From NCBI GenBank assembly GCA_016648135.1, contig JADDOH010000316.1, positions 1-64,000 of the forward strand: 64,000 nucleotides of DNA, read 5' to 3'. Numbering within the stretch: position 1 is the first letter of the stretch; every line of letters starts with the position of its first letter. The translations under genes and the position numbers were made by a program. Below the pieces are notes generated by a model. That model ran no database searches. It was not told the DNA's origin and saw nothing but the letters and a program-made list of their open reading frames with translations. This document shows, piece by piece, positions 12,168 to 23,591 of the stretch. This DNA comes from Agrypnia vestita. Taxonomy: Eukaryota > Arthropoda > Insecta > Trichoptera > Phryganeidae.

Positions 12168-13072
12168 CTGCAAATGTTGCGCATTATTTCTTGTATGAAT
12201 ATCATTCTATTTGTGTCTTGTTTTGAGTAGGTAGTTGGTAAATTTATATTAGTTCATAATACCTATCATTTGATATTCGATGATTTCTCTTATTTTGTAA
12301 ATAAATAATATTTTTATCAAATATGTGTTTGTGAGAGTAAATGTAATTCAAATGCAGTAAGACTGTTGATTGCGAGTATAATTTGTTCTGGAAACGTAAT
12401 TTGTTACCCAAAGCACTCGTATATCAATGCAAATTTCCCCGTAAGTGATTTTCCACAAAGTTGTTGCAGCTGTTTACGAGAAAGCCAGTATATGTATACG
12501 TATTCAAAAAATACTATATTTTTTAAATATTCTTGTGAATGTTTGTGAAAGACCATTTTAAATTATATTTAAAAATAATATCACTGTTAACTTAGACTAT
12601 TTATTAATTATAATAATATATGTATAACATTTTCAATACTGACACAATCTTTAATAATATTACTGTAATATTTTATAGCCGTATGTTTAAAATCACGGAA
12701 GACACACAGGTGACAATGTTTTATACTAGCGGTCAAGACACGAGTGTTGCATTATATTACTATGTATCTTGAGAAAAGGCGGGATAACATAATATTTTAG
12801 AAGGTATCACTAAGTTTATTATTAGTTATCAGTAGAAGTCTCGCATTCAAAAATAGTAAAAAAACAGTGAGTATTTAAAATATTTTTTTGAATATGAAAG
12901 TTTTTAGATGCCTCTTATTTACTCTTACGAGGGCAATCAATAAAATGGTTTTTGGAACTCTTAGAGACCTTCTACCATCGTAGTTTCATAGGGAAAAAAG
13001 TGTTATTTATTAGTGTGGTAACAAATTGCTATTTTTTTAATGTCAGTTTCTAAAATGTAAAATATATGTTAC

Positions 13073-13258
13073 CATTTCTGGGGGAAGATACATAGAAGGC
13101 ACCCTTTGTTCAACAAAATCAAGGCTTTTGCAGATAATTTTGTCTATTGTAGAAATTGGTCCGTTCAACATGTTCACCGCGGGTAACGCCAGACTCAACG
13201 AAATTTGTAAAGTTCCCTCCGCCTTTGTAAGATACCATTTTGAAATGGGATTGGAATT
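13073..13258 (-). CDS. Lsd-1: Lsd-1 coding exon 3
   Basis: Acceptor tttcag at 13,260-13,259, donor gtaaca after GAAATG. 62 codons in phase 0 (residues about 44-105). Strongly conserved core of the perilipin domain: ALPAVNMLNGP and CKSLDFVEQRVPSMYLPPEM. Found by searching for the block known to lie between exons 2 and 4. Confidence 0.88.
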
Positions 13259-13854
13259 CTGAAAGAAAAATACATTGCAATAAAAAGTCCTCCGTCAGAA
13301 TCTAATTTGAATCGTGACCATGCAACTCTCTTATATATAGGGTGCGTATACACTAATGAAACTTTACTCTTGCTTCTGGAACATACAGTCATAAAGGTCG
13401 ATATACATCAACAAGCAACAACTTTGTGCTCAACTGTCAACTGACCTTTGTTCATGTTTTAAGTTCTCATCCATCTATAGATCACATATGAAAACTATGC
13501 TAAATTTGTCAATAAATACCTAGTATCATTTCATTGTTTTTATTCCTAATCTTTTTCCAATTATTTCCATCCAACGTAACATTATTTAAATTCAGACTTA
13601 TATATCATATAATAACTATGTATATACATATCATAAGATTTCCATTTGATAAAAATTGTATCAAGCTATTTTTTTAATATAAATGTATATTTTGTTTATC
13701 CCATAAAGAATATTACTTAAAAAATTATTACATTTAAGCCACTTTGTTTAAGCTTTGAAAATTTAATATTAACTTGTTTACGCATGATTTCGATTTTATG
13801 ACGTAAAATGTAGAAATTTATTTTTGATAAAATATATTACATATGAACATCTAA

Positions 13855-14012
13855 CATATGGCGATACAACTAATTATGATGGACCCTGCAATGGGGTCAT
13901 AACTTCAGCCAGAAAGGTCGTTAAAACTTGGCATAATACCCCAGAAAACACAAACCAGAAGACTCTGAAGAGCTGTGAAAATTTAAGAACATTGTTAAAG
14001 TGGATGTTTATA
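13855..14012 (+). repeat. Penelope-type terminal repeat, copy 1
   Basis: Contains GATGGACCCTGCAATGGG, then a degenerate CCAGAAA(G)GTC segment, TACCCCAGAAAACA, and CAGAAGACTCTGAAGAGC. The same ordered blocks occur at 14,340-14,520 and, folded back, at 39,725-39,850. The style matches terminal repeats of Penelope-like elements (inference). Confidence 0.5.
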
Positions 14013-14339
14013 TAACTATGTTTACTCTATTTGAGTTTAATTATATAAAACTAGCTATAACCAGATTAAAAATGAATAATGTTTTGATTTTATTTAATAA
14101 TTATGAAAACGGAATGAGATCAGCTACATGCTAATTGCTAATTTTGAAAACAAAATGAGTTCTGCTTTTGGAATCTATGGAATTACATATTTATTATTGG
14201 GGATTGTGGATTCTATTAGAGTTTCTAGTAAGGTAAAAGAGATCAAACTATTTATTTATTTAATACTTCACCTTGTAGTTAAAGATTCTGTCACTCTTAG
14301 AAATAGAGTATAATATATAATTAAACTCAAATAGAGTAA

Positions 14340-14520
14340 TCATAAGTTTCATTCAGAATCTTCTGTGTATAGTTTTCTGTGGTATTCTGCCGTATGATGG
14401 ACGATTTTGCCCTGATGATGGACCCTGCAATGGGATCTGAAATGTCGGCCAGAGAGGTCACATATACACGGCAGAATACCCCAGAAAACTATACACAGAA
14501 GATCCATAGTAATGATCAAA
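14340..14520. repeat. foldback Penelope-type terminal repeat, copy 2
   Basis: Inverted arms CAGAATCTTCTGTGTATAGT and ACTATACACAGAAGAT flank the GATGGACCCTGCAATGGG block. Non-coding. Confidence 0.6.
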
Positions 14521-14706
14521 ATAATAGTGATTTCCACTATGCACCATTGATTTTGTTTCATTTGTATTATCTATAGTAAATGCGAATTTAAGATATTTAT
14601 AATCATTTTTATACCCTCTTATGGATAAGGGGGTGAAAATTATGACATATAATATTTTCTTGAACCACAGTTACAAAAACAACAGTTACAATGATTAGAA
14701 GCTTAC

Positions 14707-14834
14707 TCGAATTTTTGTGTAGATTTTTTCGCTGATATCTAGACCAGTTTCCACGATGGGGATTGCGGCGATTCTGGCCACGGACTCCAGCCTCGGGAAA
14801 CTTTGCTTTTGGGAGGTGTGGTAGCTGTGCGACA
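14707..14834 (-). CDS. Lsd-1: Lsd-1 coding exon 2 (N-terminus)
   Basis: Acceptor ttgcag before TGTCGC; donor gtaagc after CGA. 128 bases: TG completing a split ATG, then 42 codons (residues 2-43). It contains FPRLESVARIAAIPIVET, the conserved start of insect Lsd-1. Ends in phase 0. The start codon choice depends on the A supplied by exon 1. Confidence 0.85.
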
Positions 14835-14988
14835 CTGCAATACAAACATATACAATATACATTTATGTATTTTAAAACATGAAAAATATAAAATAAAAAG
14901 TTTTTAAAAGAAGTTGTGAGCAGATATTCCATTTCACACGTGTGAAATTCTACAAAAGACTACATAAATTAGACGCATTATAGTTATA

Positions 14989-15300
14989 CAGGGTTATTTG
15001 GAAAACATTATTAACCTCGCAGGACTATATTCCTGCCTTGATTTATGAGTTTAAAATGTTCGAGATATTATGATATCAATAGTTATGGAGATATTCGACA
15101 CCAAAGTTTGCATTTTTTTCAATATTTCTGACTTATATTTTGTAAAATGGACTATCATTGCAGTAACTTATATCGAATATGAAAAATTCTTTCCCGTTAA
15201 TACAAGTCAAATAAAATAATAAAAACCATGGAATGTCTTCCAATTGGAGAATTTTCAGGGTTTTTATCATTTTATTTAACTTGTATTGAAACAAATGAAT
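14989..15300. mobile_element. TA-foldback element, truncated copy
   Basis: Starts CAGGGTTATTTGGAAAAC after a TA, then CTCGCAGGACTATATTCCTG; the right arm breaks off after about 310 bp. Same family as the full copy at 32,317-32,857. In the Lsd-1 intron between exons 1 and 2. Confidence 0.8.
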
Positions 15301-15627
15301 AAAACAAATAGTTAATCTTAATAAAAATATATATGTTTAAGATACAAAAATATTTGGCATATGAAAAACGAACAGACACAAATATATGTATAATATAAGA
15401 TTTTATATAGTAAATAGAAAATATAGAACCCGAATTGGGTAAAAATAAAAAAGTACATAAATTTAAATGCTAAGAAAATGTGAAAAATTACGAATTTTCT
15501 CACTAAATTTGTTCTAATGGAAAAAATATTTCGTTGCTGTTAAATGAATTAAAAATATGAGATCTAAAAAATGCTCTAACTTTATAATAAGTGTGTTCTC
15601 ATTAAAAATAAAAACATTTTGTCGAAA

Positions 15628-15812
15628 CCAAATTTATTAATCAATTAGAAAGACATACAGAAAAATCAAACCCACGAAAAATTTGGTGGATTTGATTTTT
15701 CTGTACGTCTTTCTAATTGATTAATAAATTTGGTTTTAAATTTCACAGAACTTTGTTCTGAAAAAATTGCAACTTCACAATAAGAATGTGTTCATGAATA
15801 TAATATTTTTTT
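15628..15812. repeat. foldback arms of the tRNA-headed family, headless copy
   Basis: Near-perfect palindrome: AACCAAATTTATTAATCAAT ... its complement at 15,716-15,736, with no tRNA-like core. It is followed by the family's common 3' part (CAGAACTTTGTTCTGAA and AACTTCACAATAAGAATGTG). Compare 39,873-40,235 and 49,407-50,005. Confidence 0.75.
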
Positions 15813-15904
15813 GATGTCAAATTTCTTTTTTTTGTAACGTATTTTACTTGAAATAAACAATAACTTAATGGTGGGTGTATAATGAATTAATATTATTGTA
15901 AAGA

Positions 15905-16300
15905 ATATACGAACTTTGTTCATTGCACGCTGCTAAGTAGGCATGAGTTTTGCTTGACAGGTTCCCGTTTTTCCCCCAGGATCTTTTCACTGCCGCCGTG
16001 GAGTAAGCGAAATTTCCTGGCGGAGGTTTGACGTCCGAATTCGGCATTCTTGGAATTATTCGCGATTTGAATGTCGAATTGACCCGTCGCTCGAATGCCG
16101 AATTGACCCGTTGCTTGAATGCCGAATCGACCCGATGGTTGAATGTCGAACTCGCGGTTTAAATGACGCGCACATACGGATCTTCGTACGCGACTCGCCG
16201 GCGGCAGTTCGAATGCAAATATCTTCCAATCCGTGGGGAAGCGCATGATGGACGATGTATTTCGCCGACCTTTGCACCAAACCTAGGCGGACTTCCAAGA
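15905..16300. repeat. GC-rich island with 24-bp tandem repeats
   Basis: About 400 bases much richer in GC and CpG than the surroundings, inside Lsd-1 intron 1. At about 16,066-16,160 nearly four units of 24 bp (GAATGYCGAATTGACCCG plus six variable bases) stand in tandem. On the minus strand the repeat is open and reads an S-I-R-H-S unit. Not recognised; it could be an alternative exon, an enhancer or a transposon piece. Confidence 0.5.
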
Positions 16301-17019
16301 TAACGAACTAATTAATTCAATAACATAAATTCGATATTGGAAATTATTAATACTGATCGGTAGGTACCTATTGATCGTCATTTAATTTGAATTGTTAAAA
16401 TGGAACGTTTAAATTTGTGTGAAAATTCTTTCACAAACAACTGACAATCGACCTATTGAGAAAATTATAATATACCGGTGAATAAATAATACATATTTAA
16501 TAATTGATAAAGTTTCTAATATAAAATAATAGCTTTGAATGTTGTTTCTCTTTTCAGATACGATGTGTACTTTTATTATTTTTAAATTTTAATGTGAAAT
16601 ATTATGTTCTTTTGTTAATAAAGTATATACTCTTTTCAGAGCAACGCAAAAAAGCTTTTATTAAAAAAAAAATATATTTGGGAAACCACATTGTATGTAT
16701 TTAACGTTTTAGGGCCGGGCATATCGACTCGGTTCATATAATAGATTTTTACGAAAAACATTAATTTCTAAATTAGAACATCTGTTAATTTCTTACTTCA
16801 TTGACATTGTAAACAAATTGTAATTTTCCATTTTATTTTAGTTACCTATTTATTGATATCTATACAATTTATATACCTACTTACCAGGCGCGTGCAGTCA
16901 GTACCTACCTACATTGAAGCATGATTTTTACGCAGACATATATTTTAGAAAAAACATGAGATTAAAATATCTACATAAGTGACAGAATATTATGATATAT
17001 TAAAATCTAAATAATCAAG

Positions 17020-17130
17020 CATAATAATTTCGTTGTCTATCCCCTTAATTTCGTGTAAAGTCCGTAATTTCGTTCGAATTCACGGCTAATAAACGGTCGG
17101 ACATGGGCTTGCTATTTTAGCAATACGGCC
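17020..17130 (+). repeat. dispersed repeat shared with 21,019-21,300
   Basis: Blocks ATAATAATTTCG, GTCCGTAATTTCG, TCGAATTCACGGCTAATAAA and CGGTCGG match the copy at 21,040-21,140. Probably a Helitron or similar non-autonomous element. Confidence 0.55.
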
Positions 17131-17221
17131 GCAAAAAGGAAACACCAAAGAGGGACGAAAAAAAAAATTGTTTTAGAAAAACAAATAATTTAAAACTTAT
17201 CAAAATCATGTTGTACTTATG

Positions 17222-18445
17222 TAGGGAATGTAATCTTCATATACCAAGATTTCGAAATACCAAGATCTCGCACCAATTTTGCAATCCCGAATTCTCACGA
17301 GATTTACGAGATCAAGATTAATTCTATTAACTATTTTTTTAGTAAAGAGGAACATGCGATCTTACTTAGATTAGGACAAGTGATTGAGCCAGTAATACTG
17401 GCCGTCGAAGTTTTATGTCATCGAGATTCGGTCCTAATAACTGCGGAACATTCGTATTACAAAGTAGAAGACCTAAAAACGACTCTAACAATAAAATTAC
17501 ATAAATATTCTCATTATTAACTTGTCATATAAGGAGCCGACTCAATGATGCAACAAACGGTGATCTATGCTTCTTACGAAGTTACTTCCAAAAACACGCA
17601 CAAATATCAAACATTAATTTTATGAAAGTAACTTCATTTATTTATGTTAATTATGATCATATTCTATTAAAAAAAAGTAACCCATAAAAAACAAGTTTTT
17701 ATTATACTCCCTTTCTTTGTAAAATATAACAACAATTAAAGACGAATTAAAACATATAACATAACACCAAACTTACAGTAATTTAAAATATTTCTAAAAT
17801 TTCAGATGTTTTGAGCTTTGATAAGACACTTCATGCTTTGAAGATTAAATTCTAAAAACATTTGTCAGTCTATTTAGATTTTCAACATTCGTAGTGAAGT
17901 ACCTATTATGTATACCGACGGAGTAATTCAAATTTAGAAAATATTCCGCGACGTTATCGGGCCGCCGTTGCTAATCAAACTTTTCTAATGATTCCAATTT
18001 GAAAAAAAAAAAAAAAATTCTAAAAATCCGAAATTATACTATAACTATTAATTTTTTTTAATGAAAATTTGATAGATCTTCTTGATCGTCACCACGAGTC
18101 TACTTGCCAAGTTTCAGCTCGATTGGATCACGGGAAAAGGGTTAAAAATCGATCCAAAGTTTTTTCACCCGGCAAGCAAGCAGACGCCACGAGTTAATAT
18201 AAAGGGAGTAATAACTTTAATTACCTTTTGAAATACAATGATACTAAAATTATTTTCCTTTTTATTTGGCTTTATAACAAAAATCAAGCACTATTACCTA
18301 TATTTTAACTTGTAAAATTAAAATAATTATTAAAATTTAATTGATTGTATGCGAGATCTCGCCAATGCTGAGATCTCGCGAGATTGATATTATTGATCTC
18401 GTGAGATCCCGACTTGGCTAAAATCACGTGAGATTACGTTCCCTA
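17222..18445. mobile_element. hAT-like non-autonomous DNA transposon
   Basis: Ends TAGGGAATGTAATCT and its near complement AGATTACGTTCCCTA. Subterminal GAGATCTCG-type motifs are clustered at both ends (17,250-17,320 and 18,350-18,430), as in hAT elements. No transposase. A second MITE (about 17,670-18,209) is inserted within it. No clear target duplication. Confidence 0.6.
17670..18209 (+). mobile_element. ACTCCCTTTC-ended MITE, copy 1 (nested)
   Basis: Inner ends ACTCCCTTTCTTTG at 17,706 and AAAGGGAGT at 18,201. The body includes CGATTGGATCACGGGAAAAG and is almost colinear with the copy at 52,310-52,846, also in its left flank, so the true left end is a little before ACTCCC. Nested in the hAT-like element. 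Confidence 0.75.
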
Positions 18446-18789
18446 ATTGTAGATGTATTGCTACAATTAAAACAATAAAAATCTAATAAACCTATCGAGA
18501 TTTGGCGCCCAATATTACCTATTAAATTGACTATTAAATTGTTTATTAAATTGTCGATATTTATTTTAAAGATATTTGTTAATAATAATATACATACTTG
18601 CATATACACTTGCGTAACACGCGTCCATATTTTTAAAAATAATTTCACGTTAAATATTTTACATTCACTTTTCCAACCTTAAGTAGGTACCGATCGGCAT
18701 CAAATTTGATTGAACCAAGTTATTCCGTCACTCGAAGTGAAGGTGTATTGCGAGACAGGATTAATTTTAATAATATTAAAAGTACTTAC

Positions 18790-18910
18790 TGATTACTTCG
18801 GCAATATTCACTCGGCTATCATTCAAATGACACTTTTGTTGTGAAATAATACGCCCCGGTCTACACGAAGCCACGCGAACTATGCACAATGCCGCGGTCA
18901 GAGTTGAACT
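18790..18910 (-). other. Lsd-1: Lsd-1 5' UTR exon 1
   Basis: On the minus strand a TCAGT initiator-like motif puts a likely start at 18,910. The sequence is GC-richer than its surroundings and ends at 18,790 with a consensus donor (A|gtaagt). The last exon base, A, joins TG at the start of the next exon (14,834) to make ATG, so the start codon would be split. The exon contains one tiny upstream frame (ATG, three codons, TGA). Predicted only; no transcript evidence. Confidence 0.6.
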
Positions 18911-18942
18911 GACAGCTGATAAAAAGACAAATAATATAATCA
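18911..18942 (-). promoter_or_regulatory. putative Lsd-1 core promoter (TATA plus Inr)
   Basis: Reading the minus strand, TATATTAT lies about 28 bases upstream of the TCAGT initiator at 18,912-18,908. The spacing fits a TATA/Inr promoter. No downstream promoter element was recognised. Confidence 0.5.
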
Positions 18943-19179
18943 CCCTTGTGTCCGTCGGTTATATGTGTTGAGTTTTTTGTGATTATTTAGTTATTTCTGT
19001 CTATATTCATTATTCATTTTTACAGATATAATGTAGGTAATGAAGATTATTTATTAAAATGGCGACTCGCTAATAACCATCGCTGTAAATATTGTTATTA
19101 TGCAAATATTTGTCACTATTGCCTCTCCCGTATTATCAAAGTTGTAAATTAGAAAACAATAGCGATTTAACTTAACTAA

Positions 19180-19182
19180 TCA

Positions 19183-19234
<52 letters not shown>

Positions 19235-19276
19235 TCTATATATATATATATATAGATATATATATATATATATTAC
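19180..19276. repeat. (TA)n microsatellite
   Basis: About 95 bases of almost pure TA interrupted by a few C or G bases. It separates the Lsd-1 promoter from a Helitron. Confidence 0.95.
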
Positions 19277-19289
19277 TATAAAGAAACCC

Positions 19290-19777
19290 GTGTTTCCCTA
19301 CCCGCCAAGTTTTCTCCACAACCATCCACAACCACCCACAGGTGGTTATGGTGGTGGATAGCCCTTGGTGTCACATCGAAAATATGCGAGTTTGTTGGAG
19401 GTGGGTGTGCATGGGTGGGAGTGGGTAACGAAAATGTGCTTTCTAGCACATTGTTTTGTTATGAGAAGGCCGCAAATGCTTCAGATTCAGATGTTTCAAA
19501 ATAAGCGCGCCGACTGTGTCGGTGAGTCTAGAAGATTCCGGAAAAACCTGCTCTAGAATGTTCTGGAAGGAGAAAGTTCTAGAAAATTCCCTAAAGTTCT
19601 ATAAGGTTTTAAACTGAGTGGCGGAATGTGTCGGTATGTCTAGAAGGTTCCTGTACATTCGATAAATTTATTGAAAGTTCTGGAAGGAGAATGTTCTAGA
19701 AGGTTCGCGAAAGTGCTATGACGATCCAAACAGTGTACTAAAAATCTACGCGTGCGAAGCCGCGCGGGCACAGCTAG
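19290..19777 (+). mobile_element. non-autonomous Helitron, copy 1
   Basis: Ends GAAGCCGCGCGGGCACAGCTAG before T: a GC-rich hairpin followed by CTAG, the Helitron 3' signature. The body (TTCTGGAAGGAGAA, TTCTAGAA repeats) is found in reverse at 61,144-61,575. 5' boundary approximate. The open frame at 19,365-19,556 belongs to this repeat. Confidence 0.75.
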
Positions 19778-20019
19778 TCCTAATTATAAAGTACACTTAA
19801 TTAATCTTTGTAATACACGCACGTTGAGTTTCGAAAGGAGCATTCCCTCCCGTCATCAGGTGTAATTAATAACCAATCTAAATACAGAAATTTTCTCAAC
19901 TTATTATTATTACAGTGGGGAGAATTTTTTTTGGTCGTTAGGGGAAACGCGTTAAGGATCGGAGACATCTGGTGGAAAGTGATGTTGTTCACGGGCGTTT
20001 TCTCAAAATTTAAGTTAGT

Positions 20020-20130
20020 TTATTTTTATTTATTTATTTATTTCATTGGTTTACTTTTACATTTGATAAGGTTAAATTATACTATGCCTGTCTCACTAGG
20101 GAGCCCTGTGTTGAGACAGCCATTAATTTG
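20020..20130 (-). repeat. LINE 3' end with TAAA tail
   Basis: On the minus strand CCCTAGTGAGACAGGCATAG leads into an (AAATA)n tail, as in many lepidopteran LINE 3' ends. Only about 110 bp. Confidence 0.55.
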
Positions 20131-20309
20131 ATTAATTTGTATTATAATATTATAATTATATAATATTTATTTAGATTAGATGTATTACAATTCTTTTTCT
20201 TCTTCTTTGTATACTTTTTAAACTTATCACGTCATTGGTCGCAGCCCGAGGATTAGAATCTGAAATTTTAAAGACAGATCGAATCCATAGCTCTTTTTTG
20301 TCGGTCTTA

Positions 20310-20449
20310 GGCCGGCGCCACACTACACTGATCTTCCGTCGCGTCTCTTCGGTCGCGGAACGCCGCTACATTTCTTTCCTGACGCTCGGTCGATCCATTT
20401 GCTTTGCCGATTTGACGCGACGGAAGTTCCACGCAGTGTGGCGCCGGCC
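20310..20449. mobile_element. PIF/Harbinger-like MITE (140 bp)
   Basis: Inverted ends GGCCGGCGCCACACT and AGTGTGGCGCCGGCC, flanked on both sides by TTA, the 3-bp target duplication of PIF/Harbinger. Inner arms also pair (CTTCCGTCGCG and CGCGACGGAAG). Very GC-rich against its surroundings. Non-coding. Confidence 0.8.
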
Positions 20450-20454
20450 TTAGG

Positions 20455-21018
20455 ATGAATTATAGGAATCTGTCGGATGTTTTATCAGAAGGGAGAGGGT
20501 TTTTTTTACAATTTATCAATAAAAACACATCCTGTTAACTTTGTACATTCATCAGCCATGTTTATTGTAGCTTTAATTCATTCAAAATAAACCTATATAG
20601 GTCCATACAAGATACAATTTATCAGTCTAGACAAGAAGGTAATTAATCAAAATATCCAATACGTTTGTGTCTAGACAACTAAATGTGTTATGTGCATGAG
20701 TTAATCTATGCAATAAATAAATAAACCATTTACACTTGAGCTAGTAATATTAACAATAAATATTTGCTTGTGATTGTCAATAATAATCAGTACATTTTAA
20801 AAAATATAATGTTTTAAAATGGTCTCATAATTGACCGGCAAAAGAAATCTGTATTTTTTCAAAATAACAAATTTTCAAGTAATATAAGATGTCCTTTTTT
20901 TACTATATAAGATGTCAGGCAAACTGAGTTCAATGCAAGGCAATAGAGCATCTGAATGAAGAAAAAACTAAATCCAGGTACCTTCCAAAAGTAGCTTCTA
21001 AATTAATCATCAATAGAT
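20455..21018. other. AT-rich spacer, no feature seen
   Basis: Intergenic DNA between Lsd-1 and the SV2-like gene; nothing recognised. Confidence 0.5.
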
Positions 21019-21300
21019 AGTATGGATCGAGGAGTAACATAATAATTTCGCTGTCTGTCCATCCGTCGGTCCCCGTGAATTCGCGTAGCGTCCGTAATTT
21101 AGCTCGAATTTACGGCTATAACAAATTAAACGGCCGGCGATGGCGCTCGAACCCCGGGCCAGCAAACCCGAACTGGCCGCTGTGCGCGTGTTGCTACGTT
21201 CGCCTCTCCGTGGACCGCCAAAAAAGATATTATAAATATATACTAGGGCTTAGCAAAGACGCGAACCAATGTTCCGCCATTTTTGACGGGTTTCAGCTAG
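21019..21300 (+). mobile_element. Helitron-like repeat
   Basis: Ends GACGGGTTTCAGCTAG before T. The first 120 bases match 17,020-17,130. The frame 21,075-21,311 is the repeat itself and has no protein similarity I recognise. Confidence 0.5.
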
Positions 21301-21309
21301 TAAATCTAT

Positions 21310-22829
21310 AATACTGTATTATGTGACAACTTTAATTACAAAGTCTAATCTATTACAGAACACATGATTGAGACAATGATTGATTAATCATTTAAGCTAA
21401 AACAATTAATAGGTATGTTTATATACGCTAAGTAATCAATATTTTTATATTAATCATACATACACTTTTTTTTATACATAGGTACTTATTATGGACCAGA
21501 AAATATATCTTAAATTTTACATAATTGCGCAGTAAAAAAAATCAATACAATATAATACATATAGCCTTTACCTATCAATGTATTAATTAAGCATATCTAG
21601 TACCTACTGAGGGCCAAATATATCAACTTCATTTGTTGTAATAGTTCGTTTAGAGCACGGATTTTTGCGAAAACGGGTTATTTGATTGGCAAAAACACAA
21701 AAATCTATGCTAAGTTTACAACACATGATTAAAATACATTCTTTACATAACACGCGTACAATTATTTAGAGTTACAATTGCTTCACTACCAGTTTCGGGA
21801 TCTTCCCACGATAGGTGATAATTATACAGATGATAATTAAACAGTCATGTGACGATTTATCGGGCGGAGCGGTTGGGTATGAGGGGATGGGGTAATTTTG
21901 GCATTTCTAGGGAATATTATTAGTAGAGGGGAAGTATTTGTAAAAATAATATTATTGATTAATGTCTTTTCTGAATTCAAGTTTAAGTATCTGTATGGTT
22001 GCTGAAACAAATCATTGTTTCAATATGTGTGAAGCTGGTAGTGAAACAATAGTAACTAATTATAATTCGCTAAATAATGTATTTTTATTTAAATTTTACA
22101 CCACAAAGTAACTGTCAAAAAACTTAATAATATTAAAAGCACCTGATTCAATGCAGAGTTTGTAAACCTTACATACAATTATATACATATTATAAAATAT
22201 AAAATGTGATTGAGGAGCGAGGAATAAACCTTGTATACCTATATATAGTATTATAATATTTACTAATTAATGTTTAGAACACTATTTGCTGAGTTCGTCA
22301 TTGTGTCTATGTAAATATTGGTCCACAGTTCAAAAACTTCAATTTCTGAATGAACAAGCCATATTCCGATAAATTTATTATATATTTCAGTCCCTCTTAT
22401 CAAAGTGCATATCACTGTAATTACCTAAGATATATTTTTCGCTACGTAGTTTCGCTCCCAAGATTGTAAACTATCTAAAATATGATCAAAGACGCAAACA
22501 ACAATTAAACATAAGGCCGTGTCGGGCAAAATGCTGTCACTTGTTACTGTAAAAAAAGTTGTTGGATCCATTATTATACTTTTATACATAATACAATATG
22601 GTATCATTGGGTGGGGAGGATCATATAAAACATCATTAAACACACATCTTAATAGCACAAAAGAGCATAATTAAAGTTATTTTAACAAAACCCAGAAACC
22701 TCCCCTACAAATCGATTATTCCAAGAATTTTGCGTGCCTACAGTTATGGAAATTTTTGAAAAAATATCATTACTACAAATCTTTAAAGAAAAACATATAA
22801 TGGATTCTTTGACTTCCAGGTCTATAAGA
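21310..22829. other. intergenic AT-rich DNA
   Basis: No gene recognised. A stretch near 21,600-21,735 (GAGGGCCAAATATATC, ATTTTTGCGAAAA) is reminiscent of the TTA-flanked MITE family at 44,191 but too diverged to assign. Confidence 0.4.
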
Positions 22830-22978
22830 TCATTTCTAAACTTGAAAAAGGCCCAAATATAAAATTATTGCTCTGTAAGAAATAAAACTTTCAATTCATT
22901 GCCCGAAAAATTAAAAGAAATACAAGACCTTAAGTCATTTAAAAATGTATCAAAAAATTCAATAAAAAACCCTTGAAA
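22830..22978 (+). pseudogene. LINE ORF2 C-terminal fragment
   Basis: Reads FNSLPEKLKEIQDLKSFKNV then stops. The (F/W)NSLP...I...S.FK pattern is the C-terminal signature of Jockey/CR1-type LINE ORF2. Upstream frames are broken. Confidence 0.6.
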
Positions 22979-23454
22979 TTCACCCCATGAGCTTCACTTT
23001 ATACATATTTATTTTGTTTCTCAATATTCTTAAAAAATTATTATTACAATTTCTATATTCATGAAATGAACTGATGTGATCACTCCTCCCATAAGCGCGA
23101 GCGTCAGCTCTTTTATGGCGAGTAAAAAGTTTTTATTGTGTGTATTATTGAATTCATGAAATATATAACATGAATGTAATAAATAATAATAAAAATAAAA
23201 TAATACCACCAAGCTTAAATGTTTATGCTATAGCTATGCTTTATATTGGCTATAACAATAACATATAAAAAGACGAATTGATCTATGATAGCGCGAGCTT
23301 CAAACTCCGAAAGCACTATTCATTCGTCCATTGCAGGAAACTTTTGTGGGGCATGTGTATGTATCTAATTATGTACCCGTTTCTCGTCTACTCGCATTAT
23401 AAATTATTATTATGTATACAAAACATTACAACAAAATCTTGATCACGCAGAAAA

Positions 23455-23510
23455 TCAATCCATTTTCTTCAGAGTTGTCCTGGGAAGTACTAGACTGAGA
23501 AGGCCACCAG
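23455..23510 (-). CDS. SV2-like terminal exon I
   Basis: Acceptor ttccag; 56 bases, phase 1 in. Joined to exon H it reads SAGGLLSLVLPRTTLKKMD then TGA at 23,455-23,457. Typical short cytoplasmic end of the family. Too short to be seen as an open frame on its own. Confidence 0.85.
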
Positions 23511-23591
23511 CTGGAAGAAAAAAAATCAATTTGATTAGTTACTGCATCTTTGAAAAACATCTCTACCAGAGCCATGGATTCTGACTCCTGT

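Larger units (their letters stand above)
1832..18910 (-). other. Lsd-1: perilipin-1 / Lsd-1 gene (whole locus)
   Basis: Insect perilipin (lipid storage droplet surface-binding protein 1). Family members coat lipid droplets in fat body and control access of lipases and protein kinase A dependent lipolysis (family knowledge). Eight coding exons on the minus strand join in phase to a protein of about 398 residues, close to known Lsd-1 length. The perilipin (PAT-type) N-terminal block is clear: RIAAIPIVET in exon 2, CKSLDFVEQRVPSMYLPPEM in exon 3, KPVLRRADSVKQLGSAVL and KYLPADVQDDKE in exon 4. The downstream Lsd-1 block is RRISRRTLMEARALKEQTTE in exon 5 and DEPGNQARPATLEQLIVML in exon 6. Introns hold two LINE remnants, one mariner, one foldback element and other repeats. 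Identification is firm; Lsd-1 rather than Lsd-2 is inferred from remembered motif similarity. The final exon is less certain. Confidence 0.85.

Noticed and set aside
19180..19276. Possible origin or regulatory AT box
   Set aside because: Simple TA microsatellite; no other evidence.
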